From NCBI RefSeq assembly GCF_003143775.1, contig NZ_QFRJ01000017.1:1-55180 (forward strand): a stretch of DNA of 55,180 nt. The letters are read 5' to 3'. Below the pieces are notes generated by a model, which worked only from the letters and a program-made list of their open reading frames with translations, searched no databases and had not been told where the DNA came from. Position numbers and translations under genes: made by a program. This DNA is from Brumimicrobium oceani. Its GTDB lineage: Bacteria > Bacteroidota > Bacteroidia > Flavobacteriales_D > Crocinitomicaceae. Shown one piece after another: positions 42,844-52,364 of this stretch (within the stretch, counting starts at the first letter, position 1; the number at the start of each line of letters is the position of its first letter).

Positions 42844-45800
42844 TTAATTAAATACCCTCAAGAATTGACTTTTGTAAGCCGAGTTCTGCGTTATATCATA
42901 AATGAACTTTCTTGATTTTTTCTTGTCAGCTTTTAATTCAGAGACTTCAGTGTTAAAGTCTTTGTCATCTGTCAATATATTCATAACTCCATCTTTTCTG
43001 TAATCGTAATCAATAAAGTACTCAAACCCTCCAGGAACATTCAAGAAAAGTCCAAGTCTGTCTCCCATGTTGGACCTTTGCTCTGCAAAAATACGCGTTG
43101 AAACATATTTCATCACAGGTTGATTAAATATATTTACAATTGCTGATTGTGTTGATGTTGTAAGCAATCCTTTTTGGTTGTCACCAGGTTTTGCATAAGA
43201 CGTCAGCTCAATGCCTGTAATAACAATAGCGTCCTCTAATTCTTTCGGAACATTTTTAAATTCCTTCTTTAGTGTAAAGTCAGATTTAATTTTATCCGCT
43301 GATTTACGGTTTACCCACTCTACAAGTGCTTGTTCCAAAGTACTATTGTTGAAGTCTGTGTCTTTTAAACCAGGCACTTCAATTATTTTAGCACCAATGT
43401 CTCTAAACGCTTTTGTTTCAACAGGTGCTCTAATGGCCATGGTAAGCTTTAGGTCTGTTTGTTCGCTTGCTTCATCATAGTTTACTTCTCCAATTGAAGT
43501 AACGTCAAGTGTTCCGAAATCCATACCTAAATTAATATCCCCGTCTCCATTGAGTGAGCAAGTTTCGGTGTGCAATGAAATATAGTTTCCTTTTTCATTT
43601 CTATTCACAAGCTTCTCTTTGTTCGAAATTTGATATTCCTTGGTTGAACCATTATACTGCAACAGCCCACTAGCAGAGAAAACTTCAGGATCCTCTTCAC
43701 CCAAAACCTGACTCAAGAAAGTTGGGTACAATCTTACTTCCTCTTTGTTTGTGGAGTTTCTCCATCGAATACCAACGGTGATTTTGTTTCCTTCTAAATC
43801 CACCATGTCTTCGCCCACTGGTATTTGAATTTTTTCTGGATCAATTGCCGTCTCAAATGCCATCCAACTTCTTTCAAAATTCTTACAATCATGATTAACT
43901 TTCGTTGCTCCTTTAAACAATAAATAAGGGTCTGCAGCTTTTAACCTTACATCTCCATAGAAGCTAAATTGTTCGCTCAATGCGAGTATGTTTTCTTGAT
44001 CTACTGCACCTACTGCAACAGTTTGGAAAGAAGTGTCTAATCTAATTTCTGAAAGATGAATTAATTGTTTTTCTTCTCCTTCTCTTCCATATTCATAGTC
44101 TCCAATTGCTGTGTACGCTCTTCTTGCTGTAACTTCAGCCTCCACGTTAACCATAGAGTGATACTTGGTAATGAAATTGGCTACAATTTTAGCATTTTCA
44201 AATTTATCAAGTTTGGCATTTTTCCGAACTACAACAACAGCGCTGTCTGGGAAAATTCTGGCATCTGCAATTTCTAAAAACTCTGTGTCATAAGCATAAA
44301 TTGTTCTCTCTTTCAAGCTGAACTTCGCTTTTGGAGACAAAAATTGTAGAGAATCTTGTTTGGGGTTTGTAGAGAAAAAGTTTGGGCCATCCAAGTCCAT
44401 ACCACTTTCTATGGCTAAATTGTCTTGCTCCTTTTTCTCTAAAGTCATCTCGTCTTGATCCATCTGCCAAGTAAATTGATCAATTTTACAGATGTACTGG
44501 TTTACAGGGAATTCTACAATCGAAATTCCTTTATTAGGTCTAAATATTCCTACCCTCTCTTTAAAATCAAGCTTTCCATTCACATTGTCCGTCTTAAAGG
44601 CGAGTGCGTCCTCAGTTAAATCTCCTTCTTTTTTATACTTATTGTTTAAGAGGAAAGATGCCGTGTCGGTTTCAGCTACCCACCTGGTAAAATCGAAATG
44701 TCTTGACCTAAGCTTGGCAGATGATAAGTCTAAACCTCCTCTTCCTGTCATTCCTTGGTGGTTTAAAACTGTAGAACCTTCTAGTTTAGCTTCTCCATTG
44801 AAAAACGCTATATCTTCTTTGTTTGATCTGGCTTTTAGCTGTTTTTCCCTCGGTAAAAAGGTGATAAAAGCGTCTGGACCATCTGCATCTGGATATTCAA
44901 CTCCCGCTTCTTGAGGTCTATTTATGAAGGTAGCCACTCCAATAGCTGAATCTGGAAGGAATGTAAATAATGATTTTGATGTGGATGAGGAATTGATAAA
45001 GTTAATGGTTCCTCCTCCTTGAAGTCCATTGTTAGAAAGTAAAATCTTGTTTTCATAGATGGCGTCCGTTCCATAAAACTCATAACCTTCCGATGGCACA
45101 TCTTGAGAAAAACCAAGGGAATAGTCTGCCATCACCTTAAGTTCATCTCGCATTTTTGGGAAAATACCGGCAGAAGTCAGCTCTCCTGGGAATCTAAGGT
45201 TTCTCTCATTGAATGTAAGTAAACTATCCAGTGTGAAGGGATCAACCTCAAAGTAAAAACGTTCTTTGTTGTAGGCTCCACGGTGTAATTGTTTTTGATC
45301 GTAATAGACACGTGTTTTTTCTTTAGAAACTAAAATGGGATATTCATCAAAGCCCTCGTTTAGTCCAGATCTGTTGCTTGTTGCGTCTACAATGATTTCT
45401 CCTTGTAGTCCGTTCAATACGGATTGGAGAGGAATAGCCCTTTTACCGTCTTCAGCTCTTAAAGGATTTGCGTTAAAATAGGCGACTTTTGAGTCATAAA
45501 CGTTAAACTTATTGCTTTCATAAACGTAGTCTCCTTTTTCAATTTTCACTTCCCATTTACCACTATTGATCCAGCCAGAAAATACAATATTCCTATTTTT
45601 CTTAATCACTACTTGGTTGCTGTCTGGAAAAATAGTTGTTCTTTTAATATCGGCAATTTTAATGAAATCTACGGCCTGAATATCCATATCCAAAGAGGAC
45701 AAATCCATTTTACCATATTGGTTTATTTGAGAACGCTCTAAGTTTCTTTTGCGTACTTTTTCTAAGTAGTCTTGATCTGTATTACCTTGTTCACTACGAA

Positions 45801-47448
45801 TGGGAGAAAGGTTGGAGGTGAATGAAATATTGTCGTAATCACTGGCCCTAGATTTCGACTTTACAAAATGCTCGGTTTTTGGATTCACAACTACCGTCTC
45901 TCGATCGGTATCATAACTAATAAAACCTAAGGCAGAAAGTTCTAGTAATTTTGGTTTTGCTTGTTCAATTGTTCGGTTTAATGCCGTAGCAGCTGTACCT
46001 TCATCCATATTAAACTTGTCGTACTTGTAGGCATATTTATAGAGGGCAACCAAAGGATGAAGTGCTTCAACTCCCTGAAGTCTTTGGTATAATCTTTCAT
46101 CATAATAACTGAAGGATTCAAATCTAGCATTTCGCTGTTGCTCGGATGTATTGATGTCGTACCCTAAAACAAGATCATTGGAGTTTTTATTCCAGATTAA
46201 CTCGTCTACATACATATTCATTTTGTGGAAACTGTTAATAAATGGAGCCTGAGAAATGGCGGCACTTCCCCTTGTCATTTTTAGCGATTCTGTTTCCTGA
46301 TTGTACGAAACATTAAGTCCTGTATGAGTTATAGAATCTCTAAGTCCAATAAACATGGTCATTTTTGCCATGTCAGTTCTTACACTTTTGCTGCTGACCC
46401 TAACTTGGTCTGATTGTGTGATGATGAATGGTTTACTTTTTCGGTAGTAAATTAACTCAGCTTGCATTTCATCATTTCCAACACCAACAAATTGGTCTCC
46501 ATTTAAAGAAAAACCTCCTTTGTAATCAACATCTTCAATGATGTTTTTTATTTCGAAATTGGCTTGATAGGAGCTAAATTGTGGGTAAACCATATCACGG
46601 TTTTCTCTGTAATTACCTTTTACGGCTCTGTCAATAATTCTTCCCGGAACGGGTCTAGATATGTAAGGCGTCTTTAATGAAACACTGTCGACCGTAAAAT
46701 TTGTTGATCGAAAAGAAACAGAGTAATTATTCAAAGTAGCTACGGTTTCATTTTTTGGTAAAAGTGCTTTTTCCCAAGTAAATTGACCTCCTTGCCCTTC
46801 CCATTTATTACTGGATAAATCTGCAATTCCCGAAGTGTTCTCTATTTTTACCGAGTCTGTAAAAGAAACGTCCTTCCAATTAGATGCTCTGTTGATCGTT
46901 TTGCAAACGATGGTTGTGTTTTCAACCCTAAGTTGAGGTGTTTTATCATTGATAAACTCAAACTCATTACCTGATAAGTACCATGTAAAATTAGGATCTT
47001 CGGCGATAATATTTTGGTATAAAAAAGAACGGGAGACAGCTAAAAACTCCTCTAATCTTCTTGTGTTTCTGTTTTTAATTAAGTCGTCTACAATGTTGTG
47101 CCAATTATCGAATTGAATACCTGTTTTTCCTCGTTTTACAAGTGAGTAAACCGAAACGACATAGTTGTGAAGGTGAGGGAAAGGTGTGATTTGCTTTTCG
47201 TTGAGTTGGTCTACGGTAGTTTGCATTTGTTGAAAACGTTCCTCAGGAAAAAAGTTTCCTCCCAGTAACATTGGACTAAGCTCATTGTCGATAAAGTCCT
47301 TGATTTCTTTTGCTCGTCCGGCTTCCATTGTACGGGAATAATCAGATATAAATTTTTCACGTTCTTCATTGGGCTTGTTTTTCTGACCAAAAGAATTGTG
47401 TACAGAAAGCAATAAAATAATGAATAAAAATAGAGCGGACGTTTTCAT
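42844..47448 (-). CDS. Very large exported protein of unknown function (1534 aa)
   Basis: A signal peptide (hydrophobic 5-19, cut near Gly21/Gln22) is followed by a long, mainly beta-rich body with no transmembrane helix and almost no low complexity. I recognise no named domain. One motif occurs twice: (I/L)-(K/E)-IAD-x(2-4)-(R/T)-IFPDS-x2-VV-x2-KN near residues 597-622 and 1057-1080, each starting a set of beta-strands. Repeated strand-turn patterns about reading out or summing fields (ATFINRPQEAGVEYPD, AFFNGEAKLEGSTVLN) recall beta-helix or OstA/AsmA-like envelope proteins, a loose resemblance only. The early region (about 25-160) is helical. It sits 2 bases after prmA and 10 bases before plsY, so it is firmly in the operon. 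Probably periplasmic or outer-membrane associated. Confidence 0.8.
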   Translation of the reverse strand: MKTSALFLFIILLLSVHNSFGQKNKPNEEREKFISDYSRTMEAGRAKEIKDFIDNELSPMLLGGNFFPEERFQQMQTTVDQLNEKQITPFPHLHNYVVSVYSLVKRGKTGIQFDNWHNIVDDLIKNRNTRRLEEFLAVSRSFLYQNIIAEDPNFTWYLSGNEFEFINDKTPQLRVENTTIVCKTINRASNWKDVSFTDSVKIENTSGIADLSSNKWEGQGGQFTWEKALLPKNETVATLNNYSVSFRSTNFTVDSVSLKTPYISRPVPGRIIDRAVKGNYRENRDMVYPQFSSYQANFEIKNIIEDVDYKGGFSLNGDQFVGVGNDEMQAELIYYRKSKPFIITQSDQVRVSSKSVRTDMAKMTMFIGLRDSITHTGLNVSYNQETESLKMTRGSAAISQAPFINSFHKMNMYVDELIWNKNSNDLVLGYDINTSEQQRNARFESFSYYDERLYQRLQGVEALHPLVALYKYAYKYDKFNMDEGTAATALNRTIEQAKPKLLELSALGFISYDTDRETVVVNPKTEHFVKSKSRASDYDNISFTSNLSPIRSEQGNTDQDYLEKVRKRNLERSQINQYGKMDLSSLDMDIQAVDFIKIADIKRTTIFPDSNQVVIKKNRNIVFSGWINSGKWEVKIEKGDYVYESNKFNVYDSKVAYFNANPLRAEDGKRAIPLQSVLNGLQGEIIVDATSNRSGLNEGFDEYPILVSKEKTRVYYDQKQLHRGAYNKERFYFEVDPFTLDSLLTFNERNLRFPGELTSAGIFPKMRDELKVMADYSLGFSQDVPSEGYEFYGTDAIYENKILLSNNGLQGGGTINFINSSSTSKSLFTFLPDSAIGVATFINRPQEAGVEYPDADGPDAFITFLPREKQLKARSNKEDIAFFNGEAKLEGSTVLNHQGMTGRGGLDLSSAKLRSRHFDFTRWVAETDTASFLLNNKYKKEGDLTEDALAFKTDNVNGKLDFKERVGIFRPNKGISIVEFPVNQYICKIDQFTWQMDQDEMTLEKKEQDNLAIESGMDLDGPNFFSTNPKQDSLQFLSPKAKFSLKERTIYAYDTEFLEIADARIFPDSAVVVVRKNAKLDKFENAKIVANFITKYHSMVNVEAEVTARRAYTAIGDYEYGREGEEKQLIHLSEIRLDTSFQTVAVGAVDQENILALSEQFSFYGDVRLKAADPYLLFKGATKVNHDCKNFERSWMAFETAIDPEKIQIPVGEDMVDLEGNKITVGIRWRNSTNKEEVRLYPTFLSQVLGEEDPEVFSASGLLQYNGSTKEYQISNKEKLVNRNEKGNYISLHTETCSLNGDGDINLGMDFGTLDVTSIGEVNYDEASEQTDLKLTMAIRAPVETKAFRDIGAKIIEVPGLKDTDFNNSTLEQALVEWVNRKSADKIKSDFTLKKEFKNVPKELEDAIVITGIELTSYAKPGDNQKGLLTTSTQSAIVNIFNQPVMKYVSTRIFAEQRSNMGDRLGLFLNVPGGFEYFIDYDYRKDGVMNILTDDKDFNTEVSELKADKKKSRKFIYDITQNSAYKSQFLRVFN

Positions 47449-47450
47449 AA

Positions 47451-48290
47451 TTATATGGTTTTGGTGAGCTTAATTACAGCCCAGGTTTCCTTTTGATAGG
47501 ATTCTAAGGTATCAAAGTTGTACAGTTTAGCATGAGCGGAAAGCTCCGAAATATCAGTTTCAAAGAATCCACTTAAGAAGAGTAAACCATTTTTCTTTGT
47601 AAGTTTTGCGTAAGCTTCCATGTGTCGCTTCAAAACATTCTTGTTGATGTTTGCAATGACAATGTCATACTTTTCATTTGGAACGAGATCAATATCACCT
47701 TTAATGATTTCGAAGTTCTTTACAGCATTGCGCTCACAATTTTCGATGGCATTTTCAACAGCTCCCTCTTCGATGTCTGTCCCAAAAACGGTTTCGGCAC
47801 CAAGCTTGGAAGCCAGAATACCTAAAACCCCAGTACCAGTGCCCACATCAAGGACCTTTTTTTCTTTAAAATCGACAGTTAACAGGTGTTTACTTAAAAG
47901 ATAGGTTGTTTGATGGTGACCCGTTCCGAAAGACATTTGTGGTTGAATTTCAATCGCCAACTCAAACGATGAGTCTGCTTTGTGAAAAGGGGCACGAATC
48001 AGTATTTTTTTATCTATGTTTACTGGTTCATAATCAGACTCCCAAACAGCATTCCAGTTTTGAGCGGGAATATGTTCTTTCTCAAATTTAATGGCTACTT
48101 TTTTTTGCCTATATTCCTCGATGAGAGCATTAAATTGATCCTCATTATAATTTTCTTCAGATACATAAGCCTGCAATGATTTATTTTCTTCGGTAAAACT
48201 ATCAAACCCAATAACTGCAAGTTCTTGGGTTAGGATTTCGGTCCAAGGCTTTATTGGTGCTATATTTAAGGTAATTTGAAAATAATTCAT
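47451..48290 (-). CDS. prmA: Ribosomal protein L11 methyltransferase
   Basis: SAM-dependent methyltransferase of 279 aa that methylates ribosomal protein L11. An N-terminal substrate-binding domain (about 1-100) precedes the Rossmann domain. Motif I is LDVGTGTGVLGI near 142-153, followed by the acidic GTDIEEGAVENA segment, and motif IV is IANINKNVL near 210-218. The MSFGTGHHQTT segment near 119-129 is diagnostic of PrmA. It lies 3 bases from tpiA and 2 bases from the next gene. Confidence 0.95.
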   Translation of the reverse strand: MNYFQITLNIAPIKPWTEILTQELAVIGFDSFTEENKSLQAYVSEENYNEDQFNALIEEYRQKKVAIKFEKEHIPAQNWNAVWESDYEPVNIDKKILIRAPFHKADSSFELAIEIQPQMSFGTGHHQTTYLLSKHLLTVDFKEKKVLDVGTGTGVLGILASKLGAETVFGTDIEEGAVENAIENCERNAVKNFEIIKGDIDLVPNEKYDIVIANINKNVLKRHMEAYAKLTKKNGLLFLSGFFETDISELSAHAKLYNFDTLESYQKETWAVIKLTKTI

Positions 48291-48293
48291 AGA

Positions 48294-49046
48294 TCAATTA
48301 TAGGTTGCTATTATTTTGAGAAAGTCTTCAGATTTTAAAGATGCTCCTCCGATGAGTCCACCATCAATATCTGATTGATTGAGTAATTCGGTTGCGTTTG
48401 AAGGTTTGCAACTTCCACCATATAATATGGAGGTATTCTGAGCAATTTCTTGTGTATAGGCGTGCTCTATGGCTTCACGTATACTTTTATGCATTTCGTT
48501 TGCCTGTTCCGGACTAGCAGTTTTGCCTGTTCCAATGGCCCAGATAGGCTCGTATGCAATCACAATCTTAGCGAATTCTTTTGAAGGCAAGTGGAATAGC
48601 GAGTTTTTCAATTGCTTGATTACAGTTTGCTTATATTGTCCAGATTCTCTTTCCTCAAGGGTTTCTCCACAACAAAAGAATACTTTTAGGTCTTCCTCCA
48701 ATGCTGCATCGACTTTTTCTTTCAACAAAATATCAGATTCATTGAACAGTTGACGACGTTCAGAGTGGCCAATTAAAACAGCTTTTGTGCCAATTCCGGA
48801 GAGCTGAGACATGCTTACTTCTCCAGTAAAGGCACCGTTTTTTGCTGGATAGCCGTTTTGCGATCCAACGTTTACTTTTTGATCACTTTCCAATAAAGTG
48901 CTTAAATATATGGAAGGAACAAAGTGGTACACTTCGCAATTAAATTCAGATGTTTCTAGGGCATCATTGATTTCAGAGTGAAGTGATTGAGCCTCCTCAA
49001 GAGACAAATTCATTTTCCAGTTTCCAGCTACTATTTTCTTTCTCAT
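48294..49046 (-). CDS. tpiA: Triosephosphate isomerase
   Basis: Interconverts dihydroxyacetone phosphate and glyceraldehyde 3-phosphate in glycolysis. TIM barrel of 250 aa with all catalytic residues: Lys11 (NWKMN), His94 (GHSERR) and Glu166 (AYEPIWAIGTG). The flexible loop 6 follows Glu166, and the phosphate-binding YGGSCKPSN and GGLIGGASL loops are near the C-terminus. It lies 3 bases after the BT_3928 gene and 3 bases before prmA. Confidence 0.97.
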   Translation of the reverse strand: MRKKIVAGNWKMNLSLEEAQSLHSEINDALETSEFNCEVYHFVPSIYLSTLLESDQKVNVGSQNGYPAKNGAFTGEVSMSQLSGIGTKAVLIGHSERRQLFNESDILLKEKVDAALEEDLKVFFCCGETLEERESGQYKQTVIKQLKNSLFHLPSKEFAKIVIAYEPIWAIGTGKTASPEQANEMHKSIREAIEHAYTQEIAQNTSILYGGSCKPSNATELLNQSDIDGGLIGGASLKSEDFLKIIATYN

Positions 49047-49049
49047 ATC

Positions 49050-50936
49050 TTATTCAACTATTAGTACGTTTTTCGTTAACCATTCCCAAGATGGTGTTGA
49101 GCGGAATGGGTATTTCCCTTTAACCACACTATTCGATAACACCATCAATGAAGGGTTGGAGCGTGTAATGGCTTTTATTTCAATTTCATCATTTTGTAAA
49201 GTTGGAATCATTAATCCAGTTTTCTCGCGGAATGCCATAACCTCCTCTTTTGAAGCTGTAGAAATCATAATCATTGAAATATTATGTTCTTTTGCTTTTT
49301 CAGCAATTTCTTTCAATCTAGATATTCTACTAAAGTTTCCATTATTTAAGTTTCTACTGAATATTAATATTACTTGCTCTTGATCTAAGATGTAATCCTT
49401 TAAACTAATGTCTGTTAAGGATTCGTCTAATCTTACAAGCGTGTCTCCGATGGAATACATTGCAGTGTCTATGTCTGGTAAATGGAAATCTGCAAGCGTC
49501 ATTGGGTAGCGATCACCCGTTTCTTTATCGATTACATCGATGTACTGTGCCTGATTGTTTTCTAGAATTGTGGAGATGGGTTCAAACTCTTTTTCCACTG
49601 TTGTTAAATTTTGAACAGGAATACTAGGATCAAATTGCTGAATAGCGTGAGGAATCGCAGCCTTTATTGTTTTGGTTTCTCTTTTCTCGAACTTCCATGT
49701 TTCAGTGTCCCCCCAAATGCTTTTAGTACTTTCGTCTAGGTTTGTAATCATGGTGTCTTTCTTTGTTTTAAGATTACTGTAAACCATGAAGTTTTCGTAA
49801 ATCCCATCTTCACCATCTTGCATTCGTTCCACTAAATTAGAACCAACATGGTAAGGCCTGTAATCTCTCATTGGAAGATACATTAGAACATAGGTAACAA
49901 AAATAGAGCACACAACGGTGAGAATAAGAATCATACCCCAATCATTTCCTAAAATTCTACCCCCAGTTCTTCTTATCCATAAAGCAAGAATAAGTGAAGC
50001 TAAGCCAAATATGATAGGGAAGGACCAAGTAAAAATAAAGGAGAAGAAGCTAATGAAAAGTGTACCAAAGACAATCATTACTATATTTTCTCGATTTGTG
50101 TTGTTTGTTATTTTTCTTCTTGAAATAAAAATTATTACTACCAAATAAAGTAATACTATATCTTTCCAAAAGCTTTCAGCAGGCGTTAACGACCGACCTA
50201 TTGAGCCTTTCATTGCGTCTCCAAAACAACCACAATCATCTACACATTGAGGTTTTTTTACTTCCTTAATGGTAACAAATTCCTGAGTCTGATTAAGTAT
50301 GGTAATGTTTTCATTGTTGATGGCTTGTGGAATTTTAGCATTTGCCGCGGTGGAATTGATTGCGTAGGTATCTACATCTGTGAAAGTAGTGTGAGGGTCA
50401 CATTCTTTTGTATGCCACGTTAAGAAGGTGAAAAACAACATCATGATCAGCATTAACCAAGAGGAGGATTTCATTTTTGCCCCCAAAAGAACAAGTGCTC
50501 CCAATACAATTTCAAATATACAGATCAAAACACTTAAAAGTAAAGCATGTTCAATAAGGTATTCCAAAGTGAACGTTTCCCAATTGAACCACTCTTTAAT
50601 TCTGTACGCTAAGGCTCCGTCTTCAAAGTATTCTTCAAGTTTATATGCAAATCCTTTGGGGTCATTCGCTTTAATTAAACCCGAAACGATAAATAAACCG
50701 CCCACAAGAACACGCGAAACATAAGCGAAAAGAAGCATACCTTGTAGGAGAAAAGTGGTCACAAGTGTGGCTGCCATTAAGCCGTAACCTAGTATTTTAT
50801 AGATAAAGGCATTGGCTTCAAAAGAAGGGTGATATCCCATGACTAAAAATGATAGTCCTAAAAGGTTTACCGCAATAAAAATAATGTTGAGTATCAGCGA
50901 TTTTCCAGATAACGAAAAATTAGTGTTGTTAAGCAT
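49050..50936 (-). CDS. BT_3928-type DoxX/MauE-like membrane protein with thioredoxin-like C-terminus
   Basis: Protein of 628 aa. The N-terminal half has two helices and a DoxX/MauE-like four-helix bundle (about 15-185), with GLIKANDPKGFAYKLEEYF near 86-104 typical of the family. A conserved QCVDDCGCFGDA cysteine cluster follows near 230-241, then further helices (about 250-370). The C-terminal part (about 490-628) has a thioredoxin-like outline (QVILIFSRNLNN, then KEIAEKAKEHNISMIMIS) but no CxxC, so it is probably not a classical thiol oxidoreductase. Function unknown; the cysteine cluster suggests redox or metal handling. It overlaps DUF1599 by 8 bases. Confidence 0.88.
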   Translation of the reverse strand: MLNNTNFSLSGKSLILNIIFIAVNLLGLSFLVMGYHPSFEANAFIYKILGYGLMAATLVTTFLLQGMLLFAYVSRVLVGGLFIVSGLIKANDPKGFAYKLEEYFEDGALAYRIKEWFNWETFTLEYLIEHALLLSVLICIFEIVLGALVLLGAKMKSSSWLMLIMMLFFTFLTWHTKECDPHTTFTDVDTYAINSTAANAKIPQAINNENITILNQTQEFVTIKEVKKPQCVDDCGCFGDAMKGSIGRSLTPAESFWKDIVLLYLVVIIFISRRKITNNTNRENIVMIVFGTLFISFFSFIFTWSFPIIFGLASLILALWIRRTGGRILGNDWGMILILTVVCSIFVTYVLMYLPMRDYRPYHVGSNLVERMQDGEDGIYENFMVYSNLKTKKDTMITNLDESTKSIWGDTETWKFEKRETKTIKAAIPHAIQQFDPSIPVQNLTTVEKEFEPISTILENNQAQYIDVIDKETGDRYPMTLADFHLPDIDTAMYSIGDTLVRLDESLTDISLKDYILDQEQVILIFSRNLNNGNFSRISRLKEIAEKAKEHNISMIMISTASKEEVMAFREKTGLMIPTLQNDEIEIKAITRSNPSLMVLSNSVVKGKYPFRSTPSWEWLTKNVLIVE

Positions 50937-51483
50937 TTTTTTCTTTTTTGAATGTTAAGTGAATTAAAGCAAAGACGGAATAGTTTAGCATGTCAAAATA
51001 ATTAGCATCAATTCCTTCGCTAATTAAAGTTTTTCCTTTGTTGTTTTCAATTTGTTTTACACGTAGTATTTTCATTAAAATTAAATCTGTTAATGAGCTT
51101 ACCCGCATATCTCTCCAAGCTTCACCGTAGTCATGGTTCTTTGTGATCATAAGGTCTAAAGCGTTTTTAGTGTATTTATCATAAAGCTTCTCCGCCTCCT
51201 CAGCATCCAGTTCTAAAGCTAAATTTTCACCCTCATGAAGCTGTATCAATGCCATTACGCAATAGTTAATTATCCCAATGAATTCATCTTCAATGTTTTC
51301 TCCGACTTTATTGTGTCCAGTTTCTTGAATTGTTCTTATTCTTTGGGCCTTAATGAAAATTTGATCCGTTAAGGAACTCGTGCGTAATATTCTCCAAGCG
51401 GTTCCATAATCCTTTGTTTTCTTTTGGAATATTTCGCGACACTTGGAAATAACTTTTGTATATTGTTCAACTGTTTCTGACAT
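50929..51483 (-). CDS. DUF1599 protein with internal duplication
   Basis: All-helical cytoplasmic protein of 184 aa made of two homologous halves. The first half has KTKDYGTAWRILRTSSLTDQ (about 22-41), the second KNHDYGEAWRDMRVSSLTDL (about 114-133). Each is followed by a K-x2-R-x2-x-IE/Q segment and an INYCVMALI/LNYSVFALI helix. The DYG-x-AW pattern and helical pairing recall MazG/dUTPase-like nucleotide pyrophosphatases, but I cannot confirm a complete metal site. It is the first gene of the tpiA-prmA-plsY operon. It is divergent from folP across only 57 bases, in which I see no perfect promoter. Confidence 0.85.
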   Translation of the reverse strand: MSETVEQYTKVISKCREIFQKKTKDYGTAWRILRTSSLTDQIFIKAQRIRTIQETGHNKVGENIEDEFIGIINYCVMALIQLHEGENLALELDAEEAEKLYDKYTKNALDLMITKNHDYGEAWRDMRVSSLTDLILMKILRVKQIENNKGKTLISEGIDANYFDMLNYSVFALIHLTFKKEKNA

Positions 51484-51540
51484 TATTTATGGTAAAAAGT
51501 TTTTGTAGTGGGGAAAGATAATAATTATGACTCAAAAAGT

Positions 51541-52362
51541 ATGAATATTAGAGGTGATAAATTATATGACCTTAATTGTCCCTTGATAATGGGGATAATA
51601 AATGTGACTCCGGATTCATTTTATAAAGAAAGTCGCATGGGTAATTCTAGCCAGTTGATGGATGAGGTTACCGCAATGATAGACGGTGGAGCGCATATTA
51701 TTGATGTTGGAGGAATCTCGACTAGGCCCGGAGCTGACTTAATGACAAATACAGAGGAGTTAAGTCGAGTTATTCCGGCGATTAAAGAAATTCGGGAAAA
51801 ATTTCCCAAAATACTAATTAGTGTAGATACTTTTAGGGCAGATGTCGCAAAGCAGGCTGTTTTGGTTGGAGCAAATATAATTAATGACGTGTATGGTGGT
51901 AGGTATGATGACAAAATGTTTGATACCGTGGCAGAACTCCAAGTGCCCTATATTTTAATGCACAGCCGGGGGGATGCCAGTAATATGAAAAGCCTTGATA
52001 ATTACAATGATGTAGCGGCAGATGTTTGTTTAGAACTGAGTGAAAACCTGTGGGAATTAAGAGCAAAAGGGGTAAAGGATATTATAATTGATCCTGGATT
52101 TGGCTTTGCTAAAAATGTGGAGCAAAATTACGAGCTCTTGAAACACCTTTCTGTACTAAATTTATTAGAATGTCCTGTTCTTATTGGAGTTTCGAGAAAG
52201 TCTATGATTTATAAATTGTTAAATTCAAGCCCGCAAGAAGCTTTAAATGGCACGAGTGTTTTGAATACGATAGGCCTAGTTAAAAATGCATCAATAATAC
52301 GAGTTCATGATGTTAAGGAAGCCAGTGAGGTAGCTAAAATTGTTAGAAACTTGATGAGATAA
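51541..52362 (+). CDS. folP: Dihydropteroate synthase
   Basis: Condenses p-aminobenzoate with dihydropterin pyrophosphate in folate synthesis; target of sulfonamides. TIM barrel, 273 aa from the ATG at 51541; a GTG at 51508 would add 11 residues of no family value. Diagnostic segments are MGIINVTPDSF near 17-27, IDVGGISTRPGA near 55-66, a DTFRADVAKQAV stretch and DPGFGFAKN near 185-193. The stop is 2 bases before the sensor kinase ATG, an unusual partner, implying one transcript. Confidence 0.95.
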   Translation: MNIRGDKLYDLNCPLIMGIINVTPDSFYKESRMGNSSQLMDEVTAMIDGGAHIIDVGGISTRPGADLMTNTEELSRVIPAIKEIREKFPKILISVDTFRADVAKQAVLVGANIINDVYGGRYDDKMFDTVAELQVPYILMHSRGDASNMKSLDNYNDVAADVCLELSENLWELRAKGVKDIIIDPGFGFAKNVEQNYELLKHLSVLNLLECPVLIGVSRKSMIYKLLNSSPQEALNGTSVLNTIGLVKNASIIRVHDVKEASEVAKIVRNLMR

Positions 52363-52364
52363 TT

